Shown here: one piece after another, positions 46,901-58,900 of the stretch
Layout: each line of letters opens with the position of its first letter
Numbering within the stretch: the first letter of the stretch is position 1
Assembly: GCF_902459465.1 (NCBI RefSeq)
Contig: NC_047078.1
Location: 4,240,333-4,304,332, forward strand
From: Asterias rubens
Taxonomy: Eukaryota; Echinodermata; Asteroidea; Forcipulatida; Asteriidae
DNA length: 64,000 nt
Reading direction: 5' to 3'
Position numbers and translations under genes: made by a program
The notes under the pieces: model-generated
The model's input: the letters and a program-made list of their open reading frames with translations, nothing else
Told to the model about the DNA's origin: nothing
Database searches by the model: none

Positions 46901-48470
46901 ATTTAATAATATTTTCCAATTAAGATGGAACTCTTGGCTTTGTAATTGCCCATATCTTACGCTTGTTCTGTGTGTGCAGCATAATGTACAGCGTAAAAAG
47001 TAGAAAAACTCGTAAATTCTTCCCTTATTATTAAATTAATTGGGCTGAACTAATTAGAAGACTTAACACATTGGGGCGCCGGGCTTATATAGCCAGAGGT
47101 ATGAGGAATAGATTTATGAAATAAAAATTAATAATTTTTGCTAATTAAGATGGAACTCTTGGCTTTGCATATGCCCTACCTATACGCTTGTTCTTTGCAT
47201 AGCATATAAACAGCGTATAAAGTACAAAAACTAGCAAGTTCTTCCCTTATTAAATTAATTGGGCTAAGCTAATTAGCAGACTTAACAAGTTGGGGCGCTA
47301 ATCTGATATAGCCAGGGGTATGAGGAATAGATTTATGAACTAAAAATTAATAAATTTTTCCAATTAAGATGGAACTCTTGGCTTTGTAATTGCCCATACC
47401 TTACGCATACAGCGCATACAGTACAAAAATTCGTATATTCTTCATTGACTAAATTAATTGGGCTAAGCTAATTAGCAGACTTCAAACACTGGGGCGCTAA
47501 TCTGATTTAGCCAGGGGTATGAGGAATAAATTCATGAAATAAAAATTAATAATATTTTCTAATTAAGATGGAACTCTTGGCTTTGTAATTGCCCATACCT
47601 TACGCTTGTTCTTTGTGTATAGCATAATGTACAGCGTATAAAGTAGAAAAACTCGTAAATTCTTCCCTTATTAAATTAATTGGGCTGAACTAATTAGAAG
47701 ACTTAACACATTGGGGCGCCGGGCTTATATAGCCAGGGATATGAGAAACAGATTTATGAAATAAAATTTAATAATATTTTCCAATTAAGATGGAACTCTT
47801 GGCTTTGTAATTGCCCATATCTTACGCTTGTTCTTTGTGTGCAGCATAATGTACAGCGTAAAAAGTAGAAAAACTCGTAAATTCTTCCCTTATTAAATTA
47901 ATTGGGCTGAACTAATTAGAAGACTTAACACATTGGGGCGCCGGGCTTATATAGCCAGAGGTATGAGGAATAGATTTATGAAATAAAAATTAATAATTTT
48001 TGCTAATTAAGATGGAACTCTTGGCTTTGCATATGCCCTACCTATACGCTTGTTCTTTGCATAGCATATAAACAGCGTATAAAGTACAAAAACTAGCAAG
48101 TTCTTCCCTTATTAAATTAATTGGGCTAAGCTAATTAGCAGACTTAACAAGTTGGGGCGCTAATCTGATATAGCCAGGGGTATGAGGAATAGATTTATGA
48201 ACTAAAAATTAATAAATTTTTCCAATTAAGATGGAACTCTTGGCTTTGTAATTGCCCATACCTTACGCATACAGCGCATACAGTACAAAAATTCGTATAT
48301 TCTTCATTGACTAAATTAATTGGGCTAAGCTAATTAGTAGACTTCAAACACTGGGGCGCTAATCTGATTTAGCCAGGGGTATGAGGAATAGATTTATGAA
48401 ATAAAAATTAATAATATTGCCCAATTAAGATGGAACTCTTGGCTTTGAATCTACCCATACCTTACGCGTG
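40917..48470 (-). repeat. right satellite arm, about 35 units
   Basis: This is the same satellite as the left arm, inverted. About 35 copies of the AAGATGGAACTCTTGGCTTT anchor (or its TAATATGG variant) lie between 41071 and 48430. Blocks of several units are repeated almost exactly: matching segments start at 43964, 45058 and 45710 (spacings 1094 and 652 bp, or 5 and 3 units), and another pair near 46660 and 47520 (about 4 units). The two innermost units and those near 41900 and 42540 are diverged. The small identical open frames on both strands are products of the repeat, not genes. Confidence 0.95.
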
Positions 48471-48607
48471 TACAATCCTTCCGCACTGTCTTCGACGGGT
48501 AATGACGGTCGTCGACAGTTATATCGAAATTTGGTGCTAGCACCAAATTTTTTTGCCATCACCAAATTTGGTGTTGGGCCCAAATTTGGTGCTCACTTCA
48601 GTCTGGT
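48448..48607 (-). repeat. right terminal inverted repeat (unique part)
   Basis: Reverse complement of the left end: GTACAATCCTTCCGCACTGT, then the palindromic AAATTTGGTGCTAG half sites, ending CACTTCAGTCTGGT at 48607. Confidence 0.9.
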
Positions 48608-48616
48608 TATGCTGAC
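48608..48616. repeat. target-site duplication, right copy
   Basis: TATGCTGAC immediately follows the right terminus CTTCAGTCTGGT and matches 33921-33929 base for base. Confidence 0.92.
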
Positions 48617-49931
48617 TTGCTCGGAAAAGTTAGCATGGGTGGTAGGGCGCCACCTAGTGAAATGATCCGAAATAAATAAATAAATAATAAATAAATAAAT
48701 TTAATAAATAAACAGCTTTTACCTCCATTGAGGGCGCTGTTCAGTATGTATTAGTTCATCAACGGTGAAAGTTTCAATGAAACTTTCATTGAACACAAAA
48801 GGCACAAAAAATAATGTTTACCTGGTGAATTATGTAAATAATACATTACTGTCGATGTTTATTACAAAAACTCTTTTGGCCAAATGACAACCCAAATAAT
48901 CACAAAGACAACATCCGAGTTATTCTACTACAAAGTTTTGAAAAAAATGGGAAGGCAGGGGTGTTCCCGGGAATCATCCACCGGAGATTCGGTCCCCCAT
49001 CCAAAGGGTAAGGGCTGGAGGAAGATGATTCAAAAGAGGGCGTATCAGAAGAAGTTTTGTTCACAGTTTGCCATAAAAAACGGGGGGACAGAATCTCCCG
49101 CCACCGTACTGGTATTCGGCCGATTCTCAACTAGTAGGTTTTGTCCTCCATTCAAATTAATGGCTTATTGGAAGTGGCTTATTGTTTTTTCTTTTACCGT
49201 GCAAGAAGTCAACTTCATTGTTTACCGCCATAACTTACTGCCGTAACATTCCACAGTTATAACGCTAGGCCTACTCCCACAAGCGCAGCTCAAAAGGCTT
49301 AGGCCTAAAGTTTCAACCAGCGATGAAAGATTGCCTAATAAAATACACCCTTGAGTCTAAACTTACTCAAAGAAAACTGCTCTTGGGCGGCATTGGCACT
49401 GCGTAAAGGGACCCCTGGTGATTCTCCCTCAGGTTTCGTGTAGTGTAGAATAACACCGCACACTCGGACTAAGCTTTTTTCCCATTCTTACAAAAACAGT
49501 TTGAAAGAAATGTGGGCGATACCACTATTCAATAGGGGAGGTCATAAGAAAAAGTACAATCAATTTCTGAATATATAGAAATGTGGATAAATAATAATTA
49601 TTAACATTAATTTATTATACAACTCACAGTGAATCATTAGTTGACGGTATCATTATGATTACAACTCTGCAACAGTGGTGCTTAAAAAAACGGATAAAAA
49701 GGATTTTGAACGCCCCCTATTTCTTAAAGGTAGGTTGTGCCGTTTAATTTCAGAGGTATAGAGGGATGCGAATTGACGATTTTCTGAAAGCGGCGCGTGA
49801 TCGCGTGAGGGTTGTTGGGATGAAGTGACCGAACGCGAGGGAGAACTTGCTCCGTGCAAACCTCATCTTGGACACCCCCTAGAATACGCTCAGCCCAGGG
49901 TCAATTCCCCTTCGGTTCCATCGGTGGAAAA
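48617..49931. promoter_or_regulatory. FSTL1 upstream region
   Basis: It contains an AAAT/AAATAA simple repeat (48668-48712), a short GTTTCAATGAAAC hairpin at about 48770 and a GAGGGCGCTGTTCAG word at about 48730. The FSTL1 first exon (5' UTR plus ATG) ends at 49934, so its promoter should lie in the right part. The open frame at 48884-49246 shows no family features and I do not call it. Confidence 0.5.
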
Positions 49932-52900
49932 ATGGTAAGTCTACATGTTTTTATAAGAAAAGCATTAAATGTTTTTTTTTTTTCTTTTTAAGAATCTAAT
50001 CAAACAAATAGAAACACCAACACAATTTCTTATTTTGTTGGTGCCTTGTTTAGTCTGGTAGCTCATAAAAGATCTCCTTTTCTGTGTTCCTCTGAAAAGA
50101 TGTCGTCGGAAAACAACAACTGATTTTTGTTGTCAACGACACCAAAATTACATGCTGATAATTTCGTCGAATAGTTTTCCTTATTCTCGCGACTCCAGCA
50201 ATGGATAAAACACAAAGTATTAAGAACACTGTATGGTGTGATTATCTTGTGAGTGAGCTCACCAACTCCTATGCATTATTATTCAAAAATGTAGGTTCAC
50301 TTTTGTGTAAATGACGGTTCGTGTCAATAATCAAACCAAGAAATTAACACCGATTCCACTTCAATTTATTTGGTGGCTTTTGTTTTTGAGAAAACAATTC
50401 GAGTAAAGCATAATAAAAAAATAAAAAAATAATACTGTTATTTCATCAGTTGGATGACATAATTGTGTTAATTAATCATTTCAATATTATTTGTTTTAAG
50501 GCGCGGATTACTCTTTTCATATTGATGCTAACGGTGCTGGTTGGTTTGGAGGTTTGTGGAAAACATACAGAAAGGGTAAGTCGACCTAAATACAGTCCCA
50601 AACATAATAAAAACGGAAGTAACGGAAGAAACGGAAGTTAGTAACCTTACGGGTATAACCATGTTTTACACACCTTCTGAAGACTATCTAACCGAATTGT
50701 TCGAAACATCGAGACCACACCCCGTTCTAGTACATTTTTTTAATTTTTCGTGGCCAAGCACTTCGCGTCGAGATACTGGTTTTCAGAATGTACTTTGAGT
50801 GCGTGTTTAAAGACAGTGGACACTATTAGTAATTGTCAAAACCCAGTCTTCTCACTTGGTGTATCTAAACATATGCATACAATAACAAACCTGTGAAAAT
50901 TTGAGCTCAATTGGTCGTCGAAGTTGCGAGATATGAATGAAAAAAAAAACATACCCTTGTCACACGAAGTTGTGTGCTTTCAGATGCTTGATTTCGAGAC
51001 CTCAAATTCTAAACTTGAGGTCTCTGAAATCCAATTCGTGCAAAATTACTTCTTTCTCGAAAACTACTCCACTTCAGAGGGAGCCGTTTGTCACAATGTT
51101 TTATACTATCAACCTCTCCCCATTACTCGTTACCAAGTAAGGTTTTATGCTAATTGTTAGTACTTACCAATAGTGTCCACTGCCTTAAATTATCACGCGC
51201 AAAACAGACTGCTTTTCCATAACGCCAAGAAGCTGCAGCTTCTCTTAGCGTCTTTAAGTCACCCAATCAGACGGGTTCGAAACATTGACAAAACTCGCAC
51301 AAGGTTTGCTTTTAAAGGTATGCTTTTGGTAGTTGTCAAATACGATTTTCCTCAATTATTGTTGTATCCCAGCATTTATAATAAAACGAACCTTGCGATA
51401 AATAATTTTGGTTATCGAAGTTGCAGGAACATGAACAACAACAAAAACATTTTGTTCACAAAATATTGTGCTTCAGATGCCTGAGAACGGCTTCATGTTT
51501 GAATCCTCTCACTATTAACTTTATTGTGTGTGAAAACTCTTTCTCTAAAAGTATTACTTTAAACGGGGCCTTTCCAACAATGAACCAATAGTAAGTTTTG
51601 ATGGCCGTTAACTTGTAGAACGTAAGCATAATCACCAGAAAGTCACAATGCGTTGTTTTGAAGCAGTGCAATAATCCGCAATTGAGAAGAAAAACATGAA
51701 CCAAACTTGTCGGCCTATTCTCCTGGTCTTTATTGCATATTAACAAATCAATGCTTTTCATTACTTCACACCCGTAGGTTGCCCAGACAGGAATTTATTT
51801 TATACATTGGTGTCGTTTCCATCGTGCAAGGTTGTTTTTTATGCCTAAAGTATACTGTGCGGCCAGATTATGACGATCAAAAGTTTATGGACCGACCAAA
51901 TCCGAAAACCAATCTCATAATTTTCGCCCGCAGGGGTTTCATATAATTTGGTTTTGCTTTACCAACTTCAGTATCATTTTACGTGTTAATAACATGTCAC
52001 TTATGGTTTAAGCGAGCACCAACTCATAACGAAATTATAAGTTTGCCAGAAAGTTCAGGAGAGGGGCAAAACAAGGGGAGAAAGCGGGCCAAAACTTAAA
52101 GCGCTGTACACATTTGGTAATTGGGCAAAGACCCGTTATTCTCACTCTAGTGTATCTCAACAAATGCATACAAAGAATACAAAATCTGTAAGAAACTTGG
52201 ACCTAATTGGTCGGGCCCTAAAATCGGGCCCTAGTCTGAATTGACCCGCAATGATTATTAACCAAGAAAAACTAGACGCCTTTTCAGTTGGAGGCTGTAT
52301 AGCACGATGGATGTTTGTTCGACGTATAGGATTTAATACCCATGAGATAACTTGACCCTAAAGTGCCTTTGTGAAAATCAAAACAATCTCCTGAGAAAAA
52401 CGATTGCATTCAATTTTCTTTCAAAAAGCTCCCCTTTAAACTGGGTCAGTTTTCGACGGGAATGGAATCAAAAGGATTGAAGTTCGTTTGCTATTTCTTG
52501 ATAAGGTATTTGACACCTTTGGTAATTGTCAAAGACCACTAATTCTTACTTGGTGTATCCGAACCGGTATGCATAAAATAACACATCTCTGAAAACAACG
52601 AAGGAAACACACCCTTGTTGCACAAATTCATTTGTGTCCTTTCAGATGGCTGAAATAAAAGGCTTCATGCCATGATAAAATGTATATTCCATCTATATGT
52701 CAATTATAAATCGTCCCAATTTTATGAAGCTTATTAAGCTGAAAGTACTGCTCGAGTCGGGCACAGCCATAATAAATGCAAACTAAATGGAATTTGGGTT
52801 GTTAACCTTATTTGCTAAGCAATACTTTTCTGTGCTAAGCAATGTTTGTGCTTACAGGCTTTATGAAATTGGAAAAAATACTGTCAGCTGATCAAAAGTA

Positions 52901-55900
52901 TTTGGAAGTTATCCAACCATGTCAGTAATTTATCGTCCCAGATTTTACAAAACTAAATGGTTTATTATGTCCGTGGACAGGGCTACAGTTTCACGCAACT
53001 CAAGGATTTTAACACGCCTCTACACTTTGTGTTTTTCTCAACATAAGAATGATAAGTTTTGTCATAATAAGCGGGACTTTTTTCGGGCTTTAGGCGTGGG
53101 GGACTTGGCGTTGTTTTCCGGGGAAGGTTGGGCGGGTCAGGGACGGTAACAGGTTTGGGCGTGAACGTGTTTTTGCGGGCGCGTCTTTTTGTCCGATAGA
53201 GCAATGGGACGTGAACATTTCCTAGTAAAGTAACCGAATGACAAAAGATTTATCGCAAAACAAAAACCGGACAAAGGTTCGAGTGCCACGATACCGATGG
53301 CAAGATTCATCCAATACTCCCTTTGCGAAAGCCGCCCAGCACACGCAAACAACAATAAACTGCAACATTGATCTATATAATAGTGGTTTGTAGTAACACC
53401 ATGTTTGTATTTACTTGCCATGCCAGGTAGATTTGTTCTTTAGAGAACTGTCTTGCTTTATATTCTATTACCGCGGAGTAGATTTCAGAATTCAGGAGAC
53501 TTCTCAGTTTTAACTCCTGTGCAGAAGATAGAAAATCGGACGCTACTACTTTAGCTATGATCGTCGTTAGAGACACTAGACACTATTGGTAATTACTCAA
53601 AATAATTATCACCATTAAACCTCACTTGGTAATGGGTAATGGGGAGAGGTTGATAGTATTAAACATTGTGAGAAACAGCTCCCTCTGAAGTAACTTAGTT
53701 TTCAAGAAAGAAGTAATTTTCCACGAATTATTGATTTCGAGACCTCAGATTTAGATTTTGAGGTCTCTCGAAGTCAAGCATCTGAAAGCACACAACTTCG
53801 TATGACGAGGGTGTTTTTTTTTTCATTATCTCGCAACTTCGACGACCATTGAGCTCAAATTTTCACAGGTTTGTTATGTTATGCATATGTTGAGATACAC
53901 CAAGTGAGAAGACTAGTCTTTGTCAATTACCATATGGTCCTCTGTCTTTAACTATATACACACCGCGGAGTGAGTTCTTAGGTCTCAACTTTCCGACTAG
54001 CTCGCTTTTTAGTCATAGTCAGGAGACTGTTGCTCTCTCTTAATTATTTCTATTTACCCGCGGACTGTGACCCCGGAGTAGCACAACCGTCCAATTTTAG
54101 AACAAAAAAATGCAGAAATTCTGGAGGAGTTGCTTGATGCGGCAACCATCTCCAGTTACCTCCATGTACACAAACATCACGTCGACTAAAGTGATCTCCA
54201 ACCGTGCACAGCACAGAGCAATAACCCTCAAAATAGACGAAGGAGAAACGAAATAATAGTCTGATATAAATGCAAACGAAATCGTATCCCTATCTTTCAA
54301 AACAAATCCCTATAAGAATTAAAATTTTAATCGATCATAAAAATGCTCATAATATTGTCCATACTTGAAGCGTTTGAATGTTGTGGATCATGAGAAAAAC
54401 TGACGATGACTGGAAGAGAGAACTAGTCGAAACGTTGAGACCAATAGAGCCCCCTCCGCGACAATGAAGTTAATTACGATTCTCTATCAGCTAAAATAGC
54501 AGTCCCGGCGGCCGATGTTCTATATCTTCCTCACAGGTAGTAGTTAAAAAGAAGAAGTCTCCGAAATCAGAAAATCTGTTCCGCGGTAGTAGTAGAATAT
54601 AATTACTGCAATACAATTCTGTAAAGATCAAAATCTACCTGGCATGTAGATACACACATGGTGTTACCGCAAACCAAACTGATACCTCACCATGCCTCAA
54701 ATCCCATAGACCTTTTCGCAAATACCGGGGTGCGCGCGTAAAGCTTGGAATTAGGTGCATTGTGGTCTTGCTGGTATCCAAATTTGATCCATATCTATCC
54801 CACAATGCACCTCATTCAACAGTCTGCGCTTGCGCATTTGTATTTGCGATAAGGTCTATGTAAACTTAAAGGCAGTGAACACTATTGGTAATTATACTCA
54901 AAATAATTATTAGCATATAAAACCTTTATTGGTAACAATGAGGAGAGGTTGATGTATAAAACATTGCGAGAAACGGCTCCATTTTGAAGCAATGTAGTTT
55001 TCGAGAAAGAAGTAATTTTCCACGAATTTGATTTCGAGACCTCAGATTTAGAATTTGAGGTGTTTTTTCTTTCATTATTATATCGCAACTTTGACGACCG
55101 ATTGAGCTCAAATTTTCACAGGTTTGTTATTTAATGCGTGTGTTGAGATACACCGACTGTGAAGACTAGTTTTTGACAATTACCAATAGTGTTTTCTTTC
55201 TTGAAATACATCCACCCTCGATCGTGCTTTAAATCCTCCTATCGCAAGAGGTTGACATTGATTAAGTATGCTATGCAACGATGTCCTTGTATTAAGTGCT
55301 TTTGGTCATCATCTTAAAATTGGAAACAGTTCAGCCAGGAAGAGAATAGACTTGCGAACAAGTCGTTAATGTTTGTCGCGGTTATAGTCGAGTCGTGGTG
55401 GTCGCGTAATGGTTCAGCTCTCCCCGATCTCGCGAAACCACTGCACTCGGATCGGGCGAAGACGCTGGCTGCCGATTAGAGCAGTAGTCTCACAGGGGCA
55501 GCAGTCTCGCGAGAACATCGCCAGTGTCGCGGGAATCGTTGAGAGAGTCGGAACGCTACCACTGCGACAGACATTTTGACGACTTGTGCACAAGTCTAGC
55601 CAGGAAGAGAAAGAGTCATATTGAAGGGGTAACCTTGCAGTATCACATATAAGTAGAAGATTGATGTTGTTTACTCGCCGACTGAAGAGGTTTCGATGAC
55701 CAGAAAGTGACACCATTTTCTGCCACCCACAGACCTACCCGCTCTTGAAGGAATGTTTCCCAATTCTTTTGATCTTCTCTAACCAAAGCCACTCGCCGGA
55801 CCTCCCCCCCCACCCACTCCCCCTCCCTCTCTTTCTGTGCCCAAATTAGTTCATAAAGGACATTGCTATGGGATTTTTTATTTGCTAGACAAACATGGAA

Positions 55901-58900
55901 ACAGTAACAGGGGACTGTGTATGAGCAATATACATACTTCGCCTAGTAACCCAATTATTAGCAATAACTTTCTGAATTGGCTACAGCTACAGCTACGGCT
56001 GGGTTGTGACGTCATCATGCGTTTACGTGTATGACATCCATTATAGCAACACTTGAAGCCGTAGCCGCCAAATCGAAAACAACCTTAGCTAGTTTTCTCT
56101 CGATATACTGACAGAGAGATCATTGTCCCACAGCCTGGTGCTTTTGGGTATTAATCACTTCACAATGATTAAGCGTCCTGGATCATAGACAGATTAAAGC
56201 CATCATCATAATAAAGTTTGGCATGTGTTGTTAAAATCACAACAGATTTTTAGTTACATGGATTAGGTATAAGCTTGAGCCACTAAAAGTTAAAAGTTAG
56301 CAGTTAAAAATTTAAAAACGTTACTTGAGGCACTAAATAATGCAACAACATCTTATTCTATTTCGAAAAAAGGACCTAGCTTTTCTATTGCTACGATGTA
56401 ATCCAAGTAATCTTTGTCATGAAGTCAAAAATAATTCAACTTTATAAAACTTTGTCATCTTTTGCTATTCAAGGTCAACAGAGGGCGTCGTATAATAAAG
56501 GCGTTGGGAGTGACAAAAGGTGAGCTTTGACACCGCCCCGAGAGGGCGATTTTAATCGGCTTTTTAGAACTATTTAATCCTTTATTGTCGAAGTATTTGG
56601 TGGTGAACGATTGACTCGAATCAATCTTTCTGAAGTGTGGTTTGTAACGGGCAAAAGGTCAAAGCCACTGTGGAAACAACTAATATGAAATTGCTTTCCT
56701 TAAAAAAAAAAAAAAAATTAATATTTAAATCTGTTAAAAACTCAACGTAATACTTTCAATAATTATTTACTTCTATACTTAGGTGACGTCAGACAGCCTA
56801 AGCTTCAAGTCGTTGAAAAGACCACCCCACAGCAACCCTCACCAGAGTGCGAAGGAGTCAAATGTGGACCCGGTGAACAGTGCAAAGTAACGGCTGAAGG
56901 AAAGACCACGTGCATATGCACCCAAGTAAATAAACATTCTTCACAACTCTCAAAAACTTGCATAGATTCAATAGGAATGTTCATTAAAATTTTCAGTAAA
57001 GAAGTTAGTTTATTTTACCAATTCCAATATGGATGAAAAATGGAGAAAAAACTCACATTGAACTTTTTAGGACGTTTGGGGCTGACCGAGGTGCATGACG
57101 TCACGACGAAACACTTTTTGAATGGCGACCATTTTGTTTGTAAATCAGCGGGACATTTTTTCGCCATGGTTTGTCGTGTCTTGTCTTTACTACACAAACC
57201 GCCGCCACGTGAATGGTGTTCTAAAGACGACAGATGTCGTGCCGTCTTGAGAACACCATACGGGAGTATTTGTTCTCGGGTACAAGGAGTAACGGTAGCA
57301 GTCTCAATAACCCCTTCATCTCTAAACGCAAAAGAGTGAAAATGCACTCTTTGAAGAGCCATATGAGGGACAACCCTTTTTCGAGTGGTCTTCCACTCTT
57401 TTAAATTGAAGTTTGCATCTTTTTGAGTGGTTTTTCACTCTGTCCTGGAGTGAAACCCCTCTAAAAGAGTGAAATAACCACCACTCTTTTAAAGAGCCAT
57501 ATGACGGACAACTCGAAATGCAAAGAGTTGATATGGAAAGCTTACGTCACAGGATATTTATACATCGTTAAAAATGATGCGATCATCCAATGAAATCATT
57601 GGACCTGCAAGACCAGTACCTGTCTTTACAGGAGACCAGTCTAAGTCTAACCCATTCTGTCTTATTACAGGAGTGTCATGACCGTATTCGTCTAATCTGC
57701 GCATCAGATGGAGTGACGTATACCAATAAGTGTGAGATGCGACGCCTTGCCTGCCAGAGAGGCACGCGCGTGTCGGCAGTACACGAGGGCATGTGTGCAC
57801 GTAAGACAAACATGAATATAGATGTTACATTCTTTAAGTCAAAACTTGATGAAAGCTTATTTTGTTTTCAAACAAATTAATTATACAGATTTTAAATGGG
57901 ACACATTTTGTCAAAGACCATGTGATATCACTTGATGTACCCCAACATAATAATGCATTTAAAAAAATCGGTGACAATTTGGGCTCAACTGGTCATTGAA
58001 GTTGCAAGAGAATAAGGAAAGAAAAAACACCCTTGCAGCACAAATCTGGTGCTTTTAGATGCATAATAAAAGGCTTCACTTGATATTATTTTGAGTGACA
58101 AGTTACCTCCTTCTCACAAACTACGTTATTCAGAGGGGGCCATTTCTAACTTTCTTTTAATCAACACAGGGGACGTCACCATTGCTCGTTTTCCACGTAA
58201 GTTTTTATGCTAAAAATAATTATGAGTGATTACCAATAGTGTACAGTGCCTTTAACTGGCGATATTGAAAAAGTTGTATGATTTCTCAAAGCTATGCCGA
58301 CAGATCCTTCGACAACAGTTGGTGTGGTCTCCGACTCGCCGGTACATCCTATTGCCTGTTACCAAGACCAACGGGACGCCCTGCAGCGTAACATCGTGGA
58401 ATGGCTACTGGGACGAGAGACGCGCGAAGACGGGGGAGTAGAAGGTGACGAGAGGGTGTACGAAACCGTGCTCTCGGACTGTTTCGCGGTAAACAAATTG
58501 ATGACGGTCTTATAAATCTTGTTGTCCCCCCCCCCGGAGAATTGGAACCATTTAGGTTATATTTATTGCAAACACCATTCCACACACCTTAAAGGCAGTG
58601 GACACTTTTGGTAATTACTCACAATAATTATTAGCATAAAACCTTCTTTGGCGACGAGTAATGGGGAGAGGTTGATGGTATAAAACATCGTGAGAAACGG
58701 CTCCCTCTGAAGTGACATCGTTTTCGAGAAAGAAGTAATTTTTCCACGAATTTGATTTCGAGACCTCAAATTTAGAATTTGAAGTTTCGAAATCAACCAT
58801 CTAAACACACACAACTTTGTGTGACAAGGTTTTTCTTCTCTTATTATTATCTCGCAACTTTGACGGCCAACTGAGCTCAAATATTCACAGGTTTGTTATT

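Larger units (their letters stand above)
33930..48607. mobile_element. giant foldback-type DNA transposon (14,678 bp)
   Basis: Both ends carry ACCAGACTGAAGTGAGCACC in inverted orientation, and the near-identity continues inward for at least 350 bp, first as unique sequence and then as satellite. A perfect 9-bp duplication TATGCTGAC flanks the element. The left arm (34090 to about 37400) and right arm (about 40917-48470) are the same tandem satellite in opposite orientation. The core at about 37400-40916 has hairpins and one decayed gene, the USP/Ulp1 fusion. I recognise no transposase. Inverted arms made of tandem repeats plus an 8-9-bp duplication are features of Drosophila FB and sea urchin TU foldback elements; a 9-bp duplication also fits Mutator-like transposases. 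It lies between NKAPD1 and FSTL1. The close similarity of the ends indicates a fairly recent insertion or ongoing homogenisation. Confidence 0.9.

Noticed and set aside
40917-48470. CRISPR-like regular repeats
   Set aside because: The unit is about 220 bp and repeats end to end without unique spacers; it is a satellite inside a eukaryotic transposon.
48884-49246. 120-residue open frame upstream of FSTL1
   Set aside because: No domain or signal seen and an opposite-strand open frame overlaps it.
57558-57809. Minus-strand open frame over FSTL1 exon 4
   Set aside because: It is the shadow of the Kazal exon; the plus strand has the conserved cysteines and splice sites.
58171-58196. Possible small FSTL1 exon between exons 4 and 5
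   Set aside because: Bounded by AG and GTAAGT-like words, but both belong to a family A MITE that has the same words elsewhere, and FSTL1 needs no residues here.
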